Shown here in pieces: positions 21,072-30,452 of a stretch of DNA of 64,000 nt (positions are counted from its first letter, which is position 1; every line of letters begins with the position of its first letter). A program made the translations under genes and the position numbers. The notes beneath the pieces were generated by a model. The model worked only from the letters and a program-made list of their open reading frames with translations, searched no databases and was not told the origin of the DNA. Source of the stretch: CAWCTD01 sp963798455 (lineage in GTDB: Bacteria; Acidobacteriota; Terriglobia; Bryobacterales; Bryobacteraceae); contig CAWCTD010000003.1 in assembly GCA_963798455.1 (NCBI GenBank), forward strand, positions 3,782,001 through 3,846,000, read 5' to 3'.

Positions 21072-22814
21072 ATGCTCTCTCGTCTGTTAGCTGGATTGGC
21101 GGTAGTAGGGACACTGATGATCAACGGCTGCAAGGAGCGGAGTGACGCTGGAACAGCGGCCCGTAGCGAGTTCGCGCGGTTCGTGGACGACTACTTCGAC
21201 AGGTACTTCGAGTGGCGGCCCTCGGCCGGAACGGACGCCGGTTTCCACCAGTACGACTCGAAGCTCGAGAATTATTCCCCTGGCGCGATCGGTTCGCGCA
21301 TCGCGACCGTGAAAGAACACCTGGCCAGACTGGAGGCTCTCCGCGGGGGGAACCTCTCCGCCGACGACCAGATCGACGCCGAGATGCTCGACGGGCAACT
21401 GCGCGCCGAGCTCCTGGACCTCGACACCCTGCGCCGGCTGCAAACGAATCCGATGCCGTATGTCTCGCTGCCGGGCAGCGCTATCGACTCCCTGATGAAG
21501 CGCAACTTCGCCCCCAGCAAGGAACGGCTGAAAAGCGTCATCGCCAGGCTGAAGGCCGTGCCGCCGCTGGTCGACGCGATGAGAACCAACGTCGCCGACC
21601 CTCCGCGCGAGTTCACGGATTTGGCGCTCCGCATCGCGTCCGGCTCGGTCAGCTTCTTCAACCAGACGGTCCTGAAGTGGGGAGAGGAGGCGGCCGGCGG
21701 CGATCCCGGGCTCAAACGGGCAGTCGATGACGCTGCTCAGGCCGCGGGTCAGGCCATGGGGCGCGCGGCAGCCTGGCTGAAGAGCGACCTTCTGCCCAGG
21801 TCCAAGGGCAATTACGCCATCGGCGCGGAGAATTACAGCAAGAAGCTTCTCTACGAGGAATTGCTGGACATCCCCCTGGACCGGCTGCTGGAGATCGGCG
21901 AGACCAACCTCGAGAAGGACTACCGAGCGTTTCTGGAGACGGCCCAGCGGATCGCCCCAGGAAAGCCCCCCTTGGAGGTCATGCGGATGATCTCGGAGGA
22001 GCATCCCTCGGAGGCGCAACTGGTCCCTTACACGCAGCAGACGCTGGAAAGCATACGGCAGTACCTGGTGGACCACAAGATCGCGGCGATTCCCTCCGAG
22101 GTGCGGCCGATTGTCGCCGAAACGCCGCCCTATGCGCGCGCCGGCGTCTTCGCCATGATGGACACGCCGGGCGCCTATGAAACCAAGGCGACCGAGGCGT
22201 TCTACTACGTCACGCCGCCGGAGGCGGATTGGCCGGCGAGTCAGAAAGAAGAGCACCTGCGGCTGTTCAACCGGCCGGTCATGAACATGATCTCGATTCA
22301 CGAGGTCTGGCCGGGGCACTACCTGCAATTCCTCTTCTCCAAGCAGTTTCCCACCAAGACCAGGAAGTTGATCTACTGTTCGACAAACGTGGAGGGCTGG
22401 GCGCACTACTCCGAACAGATGATGATCGAGCAGGGTTTTGGAAATGGCGATCCGAAGATCAAACTGGCGCAGCTTTCCGAGGCTCTCCTGCGCGACTGCC
22501 GCTACGTGGTGGGCATCCGGCTGCACACAAAGGGAATGACAGTCGAGGAGGGCACGCGTGTGTTCATGGAGAAAGGATTTGCCGAGCGCGCCGTGGCCTT
22601 CGAAGAGGCCCGCCGCGGCACGTACGACCCAACCTACCTGTACTACACGCTGGGGAAGCTGCTGGTATACAAGCTTCGGAGCGACTACCAGAAGGCCATG
22701 GGCAGCTCCTATTCCTTAGAAGGCTTCCATAACAGATTCGTCCGGCAGGGAGGGATCCCGATCAGATTGGTACGGCGCATCCTGCTTCCGGGCGACACCG
22801 CGCCGCTACTGTAG
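21072..22814 (+). CDS. DUF885 family lipoprotein, putative metallopeptidase
   Basis: A 580-residue protein. The start MLSRLLAGLAVVGTLMINGC gives a lipoprotein signal with Cys at about residue 20; an earlier in-frame start at 20982 would bury the signal. The body is a DUF885 domain. The metal-site pattern HEVWPGHYLQ (HExxxGH type) is near residue 410, with NVEGWAHYSEQMM following as the likely third ligand region. DUF885 proteins are helical proteins related to M32/M3-like peptidases; substrates are mostly unknown. It is probably anchored in the periplasm and is followed after 20 nt by an aldo/keto reductase gene. Confidence 0.85.
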   Translation: MLSRLLAGLAVVGTLMINGCKERSDAGTAARSEFARFVDDYFDRYFEWRPSAGTDAGFHQYDSKLENYSPGAIGSRIATVKEHLARLEALRGGNLSADDQIDAEMLDGQLRAELLDLDTLRRLQTNPMPYVSLPGSAIDSLMKRNFAPSKERLKSVIARLKAVPPLVDAMRTNVADPPREFTDLALRIASGSVSFFNQTVLKWGEEAAGGDPGLKRAVDDAAQAAGQAMGRAAAWLKSDLLPRSKGNYAIGAENYSKKLLYEELLDIPLDRLLEIGETNLEKDYRAFLETAQRIAPGKPPLEVMRMISEEHPSEAQLVPYTQQTLESIRQYLVDHKIAAIPSEVRPIVAETPPYARAGVFAMMDTPGAYETKATEAFYYVTPPEADWPASQKEEHLRLFNRPVMNMISIHEVWPGHYLQFLFSKQFPTKTRKLIYCSTNVEGWAHYSEQMMIEQGFGNGDPKIKLAQLSEALLRDCRYVVGIRLHTKGMTVEEGTRVFMEKGFAERAVAFEEARRGTYDPTYLYYTLGKLLVYKLRSDYQKAMGSSYSLEGFHNRFVRQGGIPIRLVRRILLPGDTAPLL

Positions 22815-22834
22815 GAATGGAGAGGGAAGACTCG

Positions 22835-23794
22835 ATGGAGAAGAAACAGCTCGGTAACAGCGACATGATGATCACGCCGCTCGGCGTAGGGGCCTGGGCC
22901 ATGGGCGGAGGGGGCTGGCAGTTCGCATGGGGTCCTCAGGATGACGACCAATCCATCGCCGCGATCCACGCGGCCCTCGACGCCGGGATCAATTGGATCG
23001 ACACGGCGGCGGTTTATGGACTCGGCCATTCCGAGGAGGTGGTGGCCCGCGCCTTGGCCGGCCGCTCTAACCGGCCTTACATTTTCACCAAGTGCGAGCG
23101 CGTCTGGGACGAGAAAGGGCAGATTAGCGGCTCTTTGAAGCGTGACTCGATTCGCCGTGAGGTGGAAGAGAGCTTGCGTCGGCTGAAGGTGGATGTCATC
23201 GATCTGTACCAGATCCATTGGGCGCAGCCGGATGAGGACATCGAAGAGGGCTGGACTGCGATGGCCGAGTTGAAGGGGGAGGGAAAGGTCCGCTGGATCG
23301 GCGTCTCCAATTTCAGCAAGCGGCAGATGGAGCGGGCCTGGAAGATCGCGCCGATCACGTCGCTCCAACCTCCGTATTCGATCGTCTCGCCGGAGATCGA
23401 GCAGGATGAATTGCCGTACTGTCAAGCCAACAACATCGGCGTGATTGCCTACTCGCCGATGAAGTCGGGTTTGCTGACCGGCAAGATGACGCGGGAGAGA
23501 GTCGCCAAGATGCCGCCGGATGATTTCCGCCCCCGGACGCCGCACTTCCAGGAGCCCCGGTTGACGCGCAACCTGAAGCTGGTCGATCTGCTGCGGGCGA
23601 TCGGTGCAAGGCACGGCCGCGCGCCCGGGGAGGTTGCCATAGCGTGGGTGCTCCGCCACCCGGCTGTAACAGCGGCCATCGTGGGTCTGCGTTCGCCGGC
23701 TCAGTTCGAAGGGGTGAGAGGAGCGGTGACGTTCCGGCTGAGCCAGGAAGAGGCCGGGGAAATCGCCCGCTTCATGGCCGAGAACCCGGCATGA
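22835..23794 (+). CDS. Aldo/keto reductase
   Basis: A 319-residue NAD(P)H-dependent oxidoreductase of the AKR superfamily. Catalytic tetrad: Asp and Tyr in WIDTAAVYGLGHSEE, Lys in FTKCER, His in YQIHWAQ. The strand-end GVSNFSKRQ and the C-terminal cofactor region AIVGLRSPAQFEG are also seen. It is closest to the YajO/AKR11 style. The start at 22835 follows a GGAGAGGGAAG stretch; a frame start 18 nt earlier is less likely. Substrate not inferable. Confidence 0.93.
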   Translation: MEKKQLGNSDMMITPLGVGAWAMGGGGWQFAWGPQDDDQSIAAIHAALDAGINWIDTAAVYGLGHSEEVVARALAGRSNRPYIFTKCERVWDEKGQISGSLKRDSIRREVEESLRRLKVDVIDLYQIHWAQPDEDIEEGWTAMAELKGEGKVRWIGVSNFSKRQMERAWKIAPITSLQPPYSIVSPEIEQDELPYCQANNIGVIAYSPMKSGLLTGKMTRERVAKMPPDDFRPRTPHFQEPRLTRNLKLVDLLRAIGARHGRAPGEVAIAWVLRHPAVTAAIVGLRSPAQFEGVRGAVTFRLSQEEAGEIARFMAENPA

Positions 23795-23821
23795 ACGGGC
23801 GATTCAGGCGGCCTTCCTTCG

Positions 23822-25300
23822 CTAGCCGAGCCGGCCTTTCAATATTCCATTGACGACCGCGGGATTGGCCTGCCCTCGGGTCGCCTTCATGATCTGGCCC
23901 ACGAAGAAACCGAGGACGGCTGTTTTACCGGCCCGGTATTGCTCGACCTGCTTCGGATTCGAGGTCAAGACCTCGTCGATGAGCTTCTCGAGCGTCGAAG
24001 TGTCGCTGATCTGTTTCAGCCCTTCGCGATCGATAGTGGCGCGCGGCGGCTCGCCGGAGGCGAACATCTTGGCGAAGATATCCTTGGCCAGCTTGCCGGA
24101 GATCTCGCCTTTCGCGAGGAGGCTCAGCAGGTCGCCAAGGTGCGCGGCGCTCACGGGCGACTCAGCGATCTCCTTTCCTTCGGCTTTGAGCGCCCCCGCG
24201 AGATCTCCCATCACCCAGTTCGCGGCGCTGCGCGGGTCCCCGGACACCTGGGCAACCCTCTCGAAGTACTCGCTCAGCTCCCTGCTCTGCGTGAGCACCG
24301 CCGCGTCGTACTCCCGGAGACCGAACTCCTCGATGAACCGGGCGCGCTTCACGGATGGAAGCTCGGGCATCTCAGCCCGCACGCGGTCCCGCCAGGCATC
24401 GCTGATCACGAGCGGCACCAGGTCCGGCTCGGGGAAGTAGCGGTAGTCGTGGGCCTCTTCCTTCGACCGCATCGCGGCGGTCTCGCCGGAATCGGGGTCA
24501 TACAGGCGTGTCTCTTGGGTGATGACGCCGCCGCCCTCGATGACGGCCACCTGGCGGGTGATCTCGTAGTCCAGCGCCAGCTTGAGAAACCGGAAAGAAT
24601 TCAGGTTCTTGACCTCGGCCTTTGTGCCGAACTTCTCGGCGCCCTTGAGGCGCACTGAGACGTTGGCATCGCAACGAAGATGTCCTTTCTCCATGTCGCA
24701 GGTGGACACCGCGACGTACTGGAGCACCTGTTTCAGCTCGGTCAGGTAGGCGTAAGCCTCGTCCGAGCTGCGCATGTCGGGCTCGCTCACAATCTCGATC
24801 AGGGGCGTGCCGCAGCGATTGAGGTCGATGTAGCTGTAACGGTCGGAATCGTGAAAACCTTCGTGCAGGCTCTTGCCGGCGTCGTCCTCAAGGTGGACCC
24901 GGGTCACGCCGATACGCTTCTTGCCCGTCTCCAAAAGGATGTCCACCCAACCGTGCTCGGCCAGGGGCTCGTCATATTGGGAAATCTGGTAGCCCTTGGG
25001 GAGGTCCGGATAAAAGTAGTTCTTGCGCGCCAGCCGGGAGACCGGACGGATCCGGCAGTTCAGAGCGAGGCCCGCCTTGATCGCCATGTCGACAGCCTGC
25101 CGGTTCAAGACCGGCAGCGCGCCGGGGAGGCCCAGGCAGACCGGGCAGACGTTTGTGTTCGGCGGAGCGCCGAAGCCGGTCGGGCACCCGCAGTAGATCT
25201 TGGTCCGGGTGGCGAGCTGAACGTGGACTTCGAGGCCGATGACGGGTTCGTACTTCGCGAGGACATCCGGGGACACTATCTCTGCCGAGGGGGGAGACAT
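23822..25300 (-). CDS. gatB: Asp-tRNA(Asn)/Glu-tRNA(Gln) amidotransferase subunit B
   Basis: A 492-residue GatB, the kinase and tRNA-binding subunit of the GatCAB amidotransferase. Motifs: YEPVIGLEVHVQLATRTKIY, zinc cysteines in YCGCPTGFG and NVCPVCLGLPGALPVLN, RKNYFYPDLPKGYQISQYD, DDAGKSLHE, and RCDANVSVRLKG. The C-terminal YqeY-like tail ends with GFFVGQIMKATRGQANP and VNGILKGRL. The length is standard. gatA and gatC are not in the window. Confidence 0.97.
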   Translation of the reverse strand: MSPPSAEIVSPDVLAKYEPVIGLEVHVQLATRTKIYCGCPTGFGAPPNTNVCPVCLGLPGALPVLNRQAVDMAIKAGLALNCRIRPVSRLARKNYFYPDLPKGYQISQYDEPLAEHGWVDILLETGKKRIGVTRVHLEDDAGKSLHEGFHDSDRYSYIDLNRCGTPLIEIVSEPDMRSSDEAYAYLTELKQVLQYVAVSTCDMEKGHLRCDANVSVRLKGAEKFGTKAEVKNLNSFRFLKLALDYEITRQVAVIEGGGVITQETRLYDPDSGETAAMRSKEEAHDYRYFPEPDLVPLVISDAWRDRVRAEMPELPSVKRARFIEEFGLREYDAAVLTQSRELSEYFERVAQVSGDPRSAANWVMGDLAGALKAEGKEIAESPVSAAHLGDLLSLLAKGEISGKLAKDIFAKMFASGEPPRATIDREGLKQISDTSTLEKLIDEVLTSNPKQVEQYRAGKTAVLGFFVGQIMKATRGQANPAVVNGILKGRLG

Positions 25301-25361
25301 TCCACCATTATAGTGAGCCGGCTATGTCATCCAGTTGAGCACGAGACGGGGTGCGGGGGAC

Positions 25362-25514
25362 TTAGCCGTCGTGGTCGTCGCCTTTGAGCGCGTCTCTGAA
25401 GTTCCTGATGCCTTCGCCCAGGCCCTTAGCCAACTCGGGGATCTTTTTTCCTCCGAACAGCAGTGCGGCAATAGCCAGGATCACGAGAAGCTCTGGGAAA
25501 CCAATGGTTTCCAT
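25362..25514 (-). CDS. tatA: TatA/TatE-family twin-arginine translocase protein
   Basis: A 50-residue gene, easily missed because of its size. It begins METIGFPELLVILAIAAL, a single N-terminal helix, then the conserved hinge FGGKKIPELAKGLGEG and an amphipathic helix ending in an acidic, histidine-containing tail. This is the TatA/E pattern. It lies 61 bp upstream of gatB on the same strand. The product would form the pore-forming or assembly component of Tat export, which fits the several Tat-signal proteins at 47-52 kb. TatC is not in the window. Confidence 0.88.
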   Translation of the reverse strand: METIGFPELLVILAIAALLFGGKKIPELAKGLGEGIRNFRDALKGDDHDG

Positions 25515-25931
25515 CGATTGGCCCTTCCACCAGTTTGGATGCGGCTCCTCCCCTCCTCGTTACACCGTAGTTCGGGGGCAGCCGGGGCGGCGCAACTGAA
25601 GCCCTTCCAGGGTCAGGGCGAGGACTTGTAGACCTGAATGAGACGAGGCCGCGGGCCATTTCATCTCAATCCCGGCGACCCGCGTCTCCATCACCGGATA
25701 CGCCGCGTCGTCCTGCACCCCGCGCAGCTCGACCCCTTAGTCCGCCCACAGCGTCGTAGCTTGCCGCTTGAAAGTCCGCTGCCCGCGCGGAAGCCCGGAA
25801 CAGTCCCGAGACACAAAGGAGACCTGCGCATGTGGCTTTCATGGCTTCGGCTCAATTTTGGCCTACCGGCTGTACCGCAGGGAGAGGATGCCGTGGGAGT
25901 AGCTCCGGCATAGAAAAGATGAAAAAAACGG
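25515..25931. other. Intergenic region with no credible gene
   Basis: This stretch between tatA and the TonB-receptor promoter has only arginine/proline-rich frames that look like GC-rich noise. No RNA gene or hairpin with a T tract was recognised. Confidence 0.5.
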
Positions 25932-25959
25932 TTGCCACGGAGGCGGGTAGGTGTACAAT
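25932..25959 (+). promoter_or_regulatory. Sigma70-like promoter of the TonB-dependent receptor gene
   Basis: TTGCCA (25932-25937) and TACAAT (25954-25959) are separated by 16 nt. Transcription would start near 25966, leaving a leader of about 140 nt before the coding start. The leader length leaves room for post-transcriptional control, but no known riboswitch fold was recognised. Confidence 0.5.
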
Positions 25960-26109
25960 CTAAGGCGGTCAAAGAGTCAGAGCGGGAATCCGTAGGATGA
26001 CGGGTTAGACATAAACCGAGGCTTGTACGGTGTTCGGACTCGGTGAGGCGCATATCTGACCGGGGGTCTCGAAAGGGGGCTCCTGGCCGGCGTGAGGGGG
26101 GGTATGTCA

Positions 26110-29100
26110 ATGCGTGGGAAGTCTGCTCTCAGGGTTTTCTTGCTCGCAGTCTTCGCCTGCGCCGTAGTCTCGGCTCAGGTCACATCCGGAACACTTCTTG
26201 GCAGTGTGGTCGACCCGACGGACCGAGGGGTCCCGGGCGCGACCGTAACAACTACGGACATCGACAAGGGTACCGTGAAAACCGCTGTGACGGACGATGT
26301 GGGCAACTACAACGTCCCGTTCCTGCCGGTAGGCAACTACCGCGTGGCGGTCGAGAGCACCGGGTTCAAGCGGGCGCAATCCGCGGAGATCGTGCTCAAC
26401 GTCGATGATAGAAGGCGCGTCGATTTCAAGCTGGAAGTCGGCAGAGTATCGGAAAGCATCAACGTCGAGGCGACGGCGCCGCTGGTCCGCGCGGAAAGCG
26501 CCGAACTCGGCGAGGTGATTACGCGGAGCGCCGTGGCGCAGTTGCCCTTGAATGGCCGCAACTTCGCCCAACTCGTATACCTGGTACCCGGCGTCACTGC
26601 CGGGCAAGCAGGTGAGAATCTGTCCGGGGCAAGCACATTCAACCCGCGCGCTGGCTCCAATTTCAATGCGCTCGGAAGCCAGGGCAACGCGAACGGGTGG
26701 CTGGTGGACGGCATCTCGGACAACGAGTACACGTTTAACACCGTGATCATCCAGCCTTCGGTCGAATCGATTCAGGAGTTCAAGGTTCTCACCGGAACGT
26801 TCTCGGCCGAGTTCGGACGCGGCGCGGGCGTGGTGACCACGCAGACCAAGTCCGGCACCAATTCGTTCCACGGCAGCCTGTTCGAGCTCCTACGCAACAG
26901 CTACATGGATGCGCGGAACTTCTTCAATGCCAAGCTGGATGGCGCCGGCAGGCCGCAGCCCGTGCCTCAATTCCGCCGTAACCAGTTCGGCGGGTCGGCC
27001 GGCGGGCCCATCCTCAAGAACAAGACGTTTTTCTTCGGCGACTACTATGGCTGGCGCGAATACAAGGGCCAAACGTACACCAATTCGGTGCCGACCGCGA
27101 TCGAGCGCAGCGGCAATTTCAGCGACTGGCTGGACAGCAAAGGCGCTGTGATTCCGATCTACGACCCCACGACAACCCGGACAGTGGGCAGCCAGACGAT
27201 CCGCGATCAATTCCCGGGCAACACTATCGGAGCCGGCATGATCAACCCGGTTTCGGCCAACGTCGTGAGCGTGTACCCGCTGCCGAACCTTCCGGGGCTG
27301 ACCACGAACAACTACATTTCCACCGTGGCCCGGAAGGTCAACGACAATGGCTTCAACGCACGGGTCGATCACCGGATCAGCGACAATGACTCCGCGTTCG
27401 TGCGGTACTCGTTCGAACACTACAACCTCATCGCGCCGCAAGGGCAAAGCGCCTGCTGCCTGCCAACGCCGCCCGACGTCAAGGCGAAGTTCGACCTGGG
27501 CGACTATGTGGCGGGGACCCAGAACACGCGTCTGTGGACCAGCGGCATGGCGCTGAACGAGACCCATATCTTCTCGCCGACCATGGTGAATGAGTTCATC
27601 GGCGGCTACATGCGTTTCAACCCGATCACCAGGCAATCGGACTTCGGGCACAGAGCGGCGGACATGCTCGGTGTGACGGGCATCAACTTCGCTCCTCCCG
27701 CAACGACGGGGATCCCGGGCATCAGCCCCTCGGGCTTCACGGGCCTGAGCGGCGGGCCCACGATGGCGCCGGTCAATCCCCGGGATACCGTGGTGCAGGC
27801 TGGCGACACCATCTCGAAGACGGCGGGGACTCATAGCATGAGGTTCGGATATCGCTACATCCGCAACCTGCTCTCCCCCTACGACCACACCAACACCCGC
27901 GGAGCGGTGAACTTCGCCTTGAACTACACGAACAACCCGGTCACAAATACCGGCGGTAACGGCATCGCGACGATGCTGCTGGGTTGGAGCACGTCGGGCT
28001 CGCAAGGCGTCATGATCGACGTGCCCTATATGACCAGCCATGAGCACGCCACATTTTTCCAGGACGACTGGAAAATCACGCGCCATCTGGCGCTGAACCT
28101 GGGCCTGCGCTGGGATGTTTTCACTGCGGACAAAGAGATCCACGATCACCTGGCCAACTTTAATTTGGGCAAACGCATCATGGGTTATGCGAACGTAGAC
28201 GGCATCTCGCGCACCGCCGGGAGGGAGACGCGATACGGGAACCTCGGTCCGCGGTTTGGGTTCGCGTGGGATCCGACGGGAAGCGCAAAGATGGTGATCC
28301 GCGGCGGGTATGGTCTCACCTACTTCCCGCAGCAGGCGTCGGCCACGGGCATGGTGGACTTCCAGATCCCCTGGATCATCGCCCGGAACTACTCATCCGA
28401 GACTTACCCAATCGGCATGGCCAACACGCCCACAATTGCCAAGCCGTTCATCCAGAATCCCGTACCCATCCAGCCGAAGACCACGGCGGAGCTCAACGCG
28501 GCCAACCCGAACGTCATCGGGAACGACTGGGAGAATCTCACGGCGTACTACCAGACGTGGAATTTCGATATTGAGAAACAGTTCAGCGAGAGCCTGCTGG
28601 CCGAGATCGCCTATGCCGGAAGCCGCGGCATCCACCTGTTCTACTGCTTCAACCCGAACGAGGTGCAGCCCGGCCCCGGCTCGCAAGCCTCACGCCGGCT
28701 GATCCCGGAGCTGTCGAACATGTCGGGCATCAACGAGTGCGAAGCGCGTAACATGTCCAATTACCACGGAATGCAGGCCAAGCTCACCAAGCGCCTGACC
28801 AAGGGCGTACAGTTCCTGGCGAGCTACACCTGGTCGAGAGCGCTCGACTACGGCGGATCTTCGGCGAACGGCGGCGGCCAGGTCGGCGGCCCGCAGACCG
28901 TCACCAATATCAAGCTGACCGGTTACGGTCCTTCGGGCTTCAACATTTCGCACCGATTCGTCGGAAGCTGGGTTTGGGAATTGCCCTTCGGCAAAGGGAG
29001 AAGATTCGTCAACCAGGGCGTGGCGAGCAAGATCTTCGGCGGCATCGAACTCGACGGCATTACGACCTTCCAGACCGGTCTCCCCTTCACCGTCACCCTC

Positions 29101-29481
29101 GCCAGCGGCGTCAACAATGGCGCGCCGAGCTGGCCGGACCGGATCAAGTCGGGGAAACTGGACAATCCGGATCCCTATATGTGGTACGATCCGACGGCTT
29201 TCGCAGCGCCGCTGGCGAATCACTACGGCAATTCCCCCCGTGGCGTGCTCTATCAGCCGGGCTTCCGGAACTTCGACCTGTCGGCTTTGCGGCGAGTCAC
29301 AATTCGGGAGAGAATCACGCTTCTGTTCCGATTGGACGCGTTCAACGCCTTCAACATGCCGATTTTTGGAGCCCCGAGCGCCTCGTTCAATCCAGTCGCT
29401 CCGGCGGGCACAAACGGCCGAATCACTTCTACGAACCAGGACAACCGGGACCTGCAGTGCACGATTCGTCTCCAGTTCTAA
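26110..29481 (+). CDS. TonB-dependent receptor with N-terminal carboxypeptidase-regulatory-like domain (Oar type)
   Basis: A 1123-residue outer-membrane protein. A signal peptide (ALRVFLLAVFACAVVSAQ) is followed by a beta-sandwich CarboxypepD_reg domain, about residues 25-110 (GTLLGSVVDPTDRGVPGATV). Then comes a plug domain (LPLNGRNFAQLVYLVPGV, the repeated GTNSFHGSLFELLRNSYMDARNFFN region typical of this family) and a long beta-barrel ending in the aromatic-terminated TIRLQF. Such Oar-like receptors are greatly expanded in Acidobacteria and are thought to take up carbohydrates or peptides. ATG 26110 is favoured because the GAGGGGGGT purine run sits 6 nt upstream; 26104 is an alternative. A monocistronic unit with its own promoter. 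Confidence 0.93.
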   Translation: MRGKSALRVFLLAVFACAVVSAQVTSGTLLGSVVDPTDRGVPGATVTTTDIDKGTVKTAVTDDVGNYNVPFLPVGNYRVAVESTGFKRAQSAEIVLNVDDRRRVDFKLEVGRVSESINVEATAPLVRAESAELGEVITRSAVAQLPLNGRNFAQLVYLVPGVTAGQAGENLSGASTFNPRAGSNFNALGSQGNANGWLVDGISDNEYTFNTVIIQPSVESIQEFKVLTGTFSAEFGRGAGVVTTQTKSGTNSFHGSLFELLRNSYMDARNFFNAKLDGAGRPQPVPQFRRNQFGGSAGGPILKNKTFFFGDYYGWREYKGQTYTNSVPTAIERSGNFSDWLDSKGAVIPIYDPTTTRTVGSQTIRDQFPGNTIGAGMINPVSANVVSVYPLPNLPGLTTNNYISTVARKVNDNGFNARVDHRISDNDSAFVRYSFEHYNLIAPQGQSACCLPTPPDVKAKFDLGDYVAGTQNTRLWTSGMALNETHIFSPTMVNEFIGGYMRFNPITRQSDFGHRAADMLGVTGINFAPPATTGIPGISPSGFTGLSGGPTMAPVNPRDTVVQAGDTISKTAGTHSMRFGYRYIRNLLSPYDHTNTRGAVNFALNYTNNPVTNTGGNGIATMLLGWSTSGSQGVMIDVPYMTSHEHATFFQDDWKITRHLALNLGLRWDVFTADKEIHDHLANFNLGKRIMGYANVDGISRTAGRETRYGNLGPRFGFAWDPTGSAKMVIRGGYGLTYFPQQASATGMVDFQIPWIIARNYSSETYPIGMANTPTIAKPFIQNPVPIQPKTTAELNAANPNVIGNDWENLTAYYQTWNFDIEKQFSESLLAEIAYAGSRGIHLFYCFNPNEVQPGPGSQASRRLIPELSNMSGINECEARNMSNYHGMQAKLTKRLTKGVQFLASYTWSRALDYGGSSANGGGQVGGPQTVTNIKLTGYGPSGFNISHRFVGSWVWELPFGKGRRFVNQGVASKIFGGIELDGITTFQTGLPFTVTLASGVNNGAPSWPDRIKSGKLDNPDPYMWYDPTAFAAPLANHYGNSPRGVLYQPGFRNFDLSALRRVTIRERITLLFRLDAFNAFNMPIFGAPSASFNPVAPAGTNGRITSTNQDNRDLQCTIRLQF

Positions 29482-29522
29482 CGCGCACCTCGTAGTCGCG
29501 GCCGGCTTGAAGCCCCAAGCCA

Positions 29523-29816
29523 TTATTGAATGATGGTATCGCCCGTCCGTGCCTCCAGCTTGATCTCTCCGAACGTGGATTCGTATTGCTGGATGTTCTG
29601 GTGGAGCAGGTTGGACAAGGCCTTGGCTTGCTGGGGGCTGATGTAGATGCCCTGAAAGTTCCGGATGGTTACGCTGTCGGGCGAGGTTTGATTGACTGTG
29701 CCGAACACGAGGAAGAAATCCCAGAGGTTCAGCCGGACCTGCACGCTGTTGGCATAGCTCTCACGATAGTCGGGCGTACTGGATAGTTGGATCTTAGGTT
29801 GGGTGGGTTGGGTCAT
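29523..29816 (-). CDS. DUF3467 domain protein
   Basis: A 97-residue soluble protein starting at MTQPTQPKIQL, chosen because GGAGGCGG lies 6-13 nt upstream. It has the DUF3467 pattern YANSVQVRLNLWDFFLVFG followed by ISPQQAKALSNLLHQNIQQYE. The family is widespread and of unknown function; its fold resembles a small beta-rich domain. It lies 32 nt upstream of nothing else on its strand and is downstream of efp, probably in the same transcription unit. Confidence 0.82.
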   Translation of the reverse strand: MTQPTQPKIQLSSTPDYRESYANSVQVRLNLWDFFLVFGTVNQTSPDSVTIRNFQGIYISPQQAKALSNLLHQNIQQYESTFGEIKLEARTGDTIIQ

Positions 29817-29848
29817 AGCAACCGCCTCCAAGGGGCAGTGTGTGTCTG

Positions 29849-30424
29849 CTACTGTTTCGTCGCGCCTTTGGCGCGGTCCACGTACTTCAGGTTCTGGACG
29901 TCGAGCCGGATGACGTCACCGGCCTTGATGAACTGGGGGACCATGATCTCGACCCCGTTCTCCAGCAGGGCCGTCTTCCATGTGCTGTCCTGCTGCGCGT
30001 GTACCGGAGGAGCGGTCTCGGCGATGCGGCTTTCGATGACATCGGGGAACAGCACGCTAAGCGGACGGCCCTCGATCGATTCGACGGGCAGCCGCATCCC
30101 GGGTTGAAGGAACTTTGCCTGGTCGCCAAGCAACGAGGCCGGCACGGCCACCTGATCGTAGGTCTCCGGGTCCATGAAATAGCAGGCGTCCACGTCGGTG
30201 TACAGGAAATCCATCGATTGTTTCTCCACCGCCAAGTCGTCCAGCTTCAGTTCGGAACGAAAGCTATGTTCCCACAGCGCACCGGTCGTCAAGTCCTTCA
30301 GCCGGGCATGGGCAGCGCCTCCCATTTTCCCCTGTCCGGGGTGGTATTCGGCGGCCAGGACTTTGTAGACCTGGCCCTCGAAACGCACAGCCATTCCGGC
30401 ACGCAATTGCGATGCAAGGACCAT
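29849..30424 (-). CDS. efp: Elongation factor P (variant tip loop)
   Basis: A 191-residue three-domain EF-P, starting at MVLASQLRAGMAVRFEG. EF-P enters the ribosomal E site to relieve stalling at polyproline. Domain II starts near FLYTDVDACYFMDPETYDQ, and domain III ends with ENGVEIMVPQFIKAGDVIRLD. The tip loop normally reads PGKG with a modifiable Lys or Arg. Here it reads HPGQGKMGGAAHARLK: Gln takes the usual position, a Lys follows two residues later, and the loop looks about four residues longer than in E. coli EF-P. A longer frame to 30478 is unlikely. Confidence 0.92.
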   Translation of the reverse strand: MVLASQLRAGMAVRFEGQVYKVLAAEYHPGQGKMGGAAHARLKDLTTGALWEHSFRSELKLDDLAVEKQSMDFLYTDVDACYFMDPETYDQVAVPASLLGDQAKFLQPGMRLPVESIEGRPLSVLFPDVIESRIAETAPPVHAQQDSTWKTALLENGVEIMVPQFIKAGDVIRLDVQNLKYVDRAKGATKQ

Positions 30425-30452
30425 ACCCGCCTCCGCTACATGGACAAGGATA

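Noticed and set aside
21087..22526. Minus-strand open frame of 479 codons opposite the DUF885 gene
   Set aside because: Opposite a gene with a clear signal peptide and metal motif; no domain support.
25638..26110. Short frames on both strands upstream of the TonB receptor
   Set aside because: Arg/Pro-rich, no ribosome-binding site, and they overlap the likely promoter and leader.
26890..28149. Minus-strand open frame of 419 codons inside the TonB-receptor gene
   Set aside because: Mirror of the receptor coding frame, with Val/Arg/His bias typical of antisense reading.
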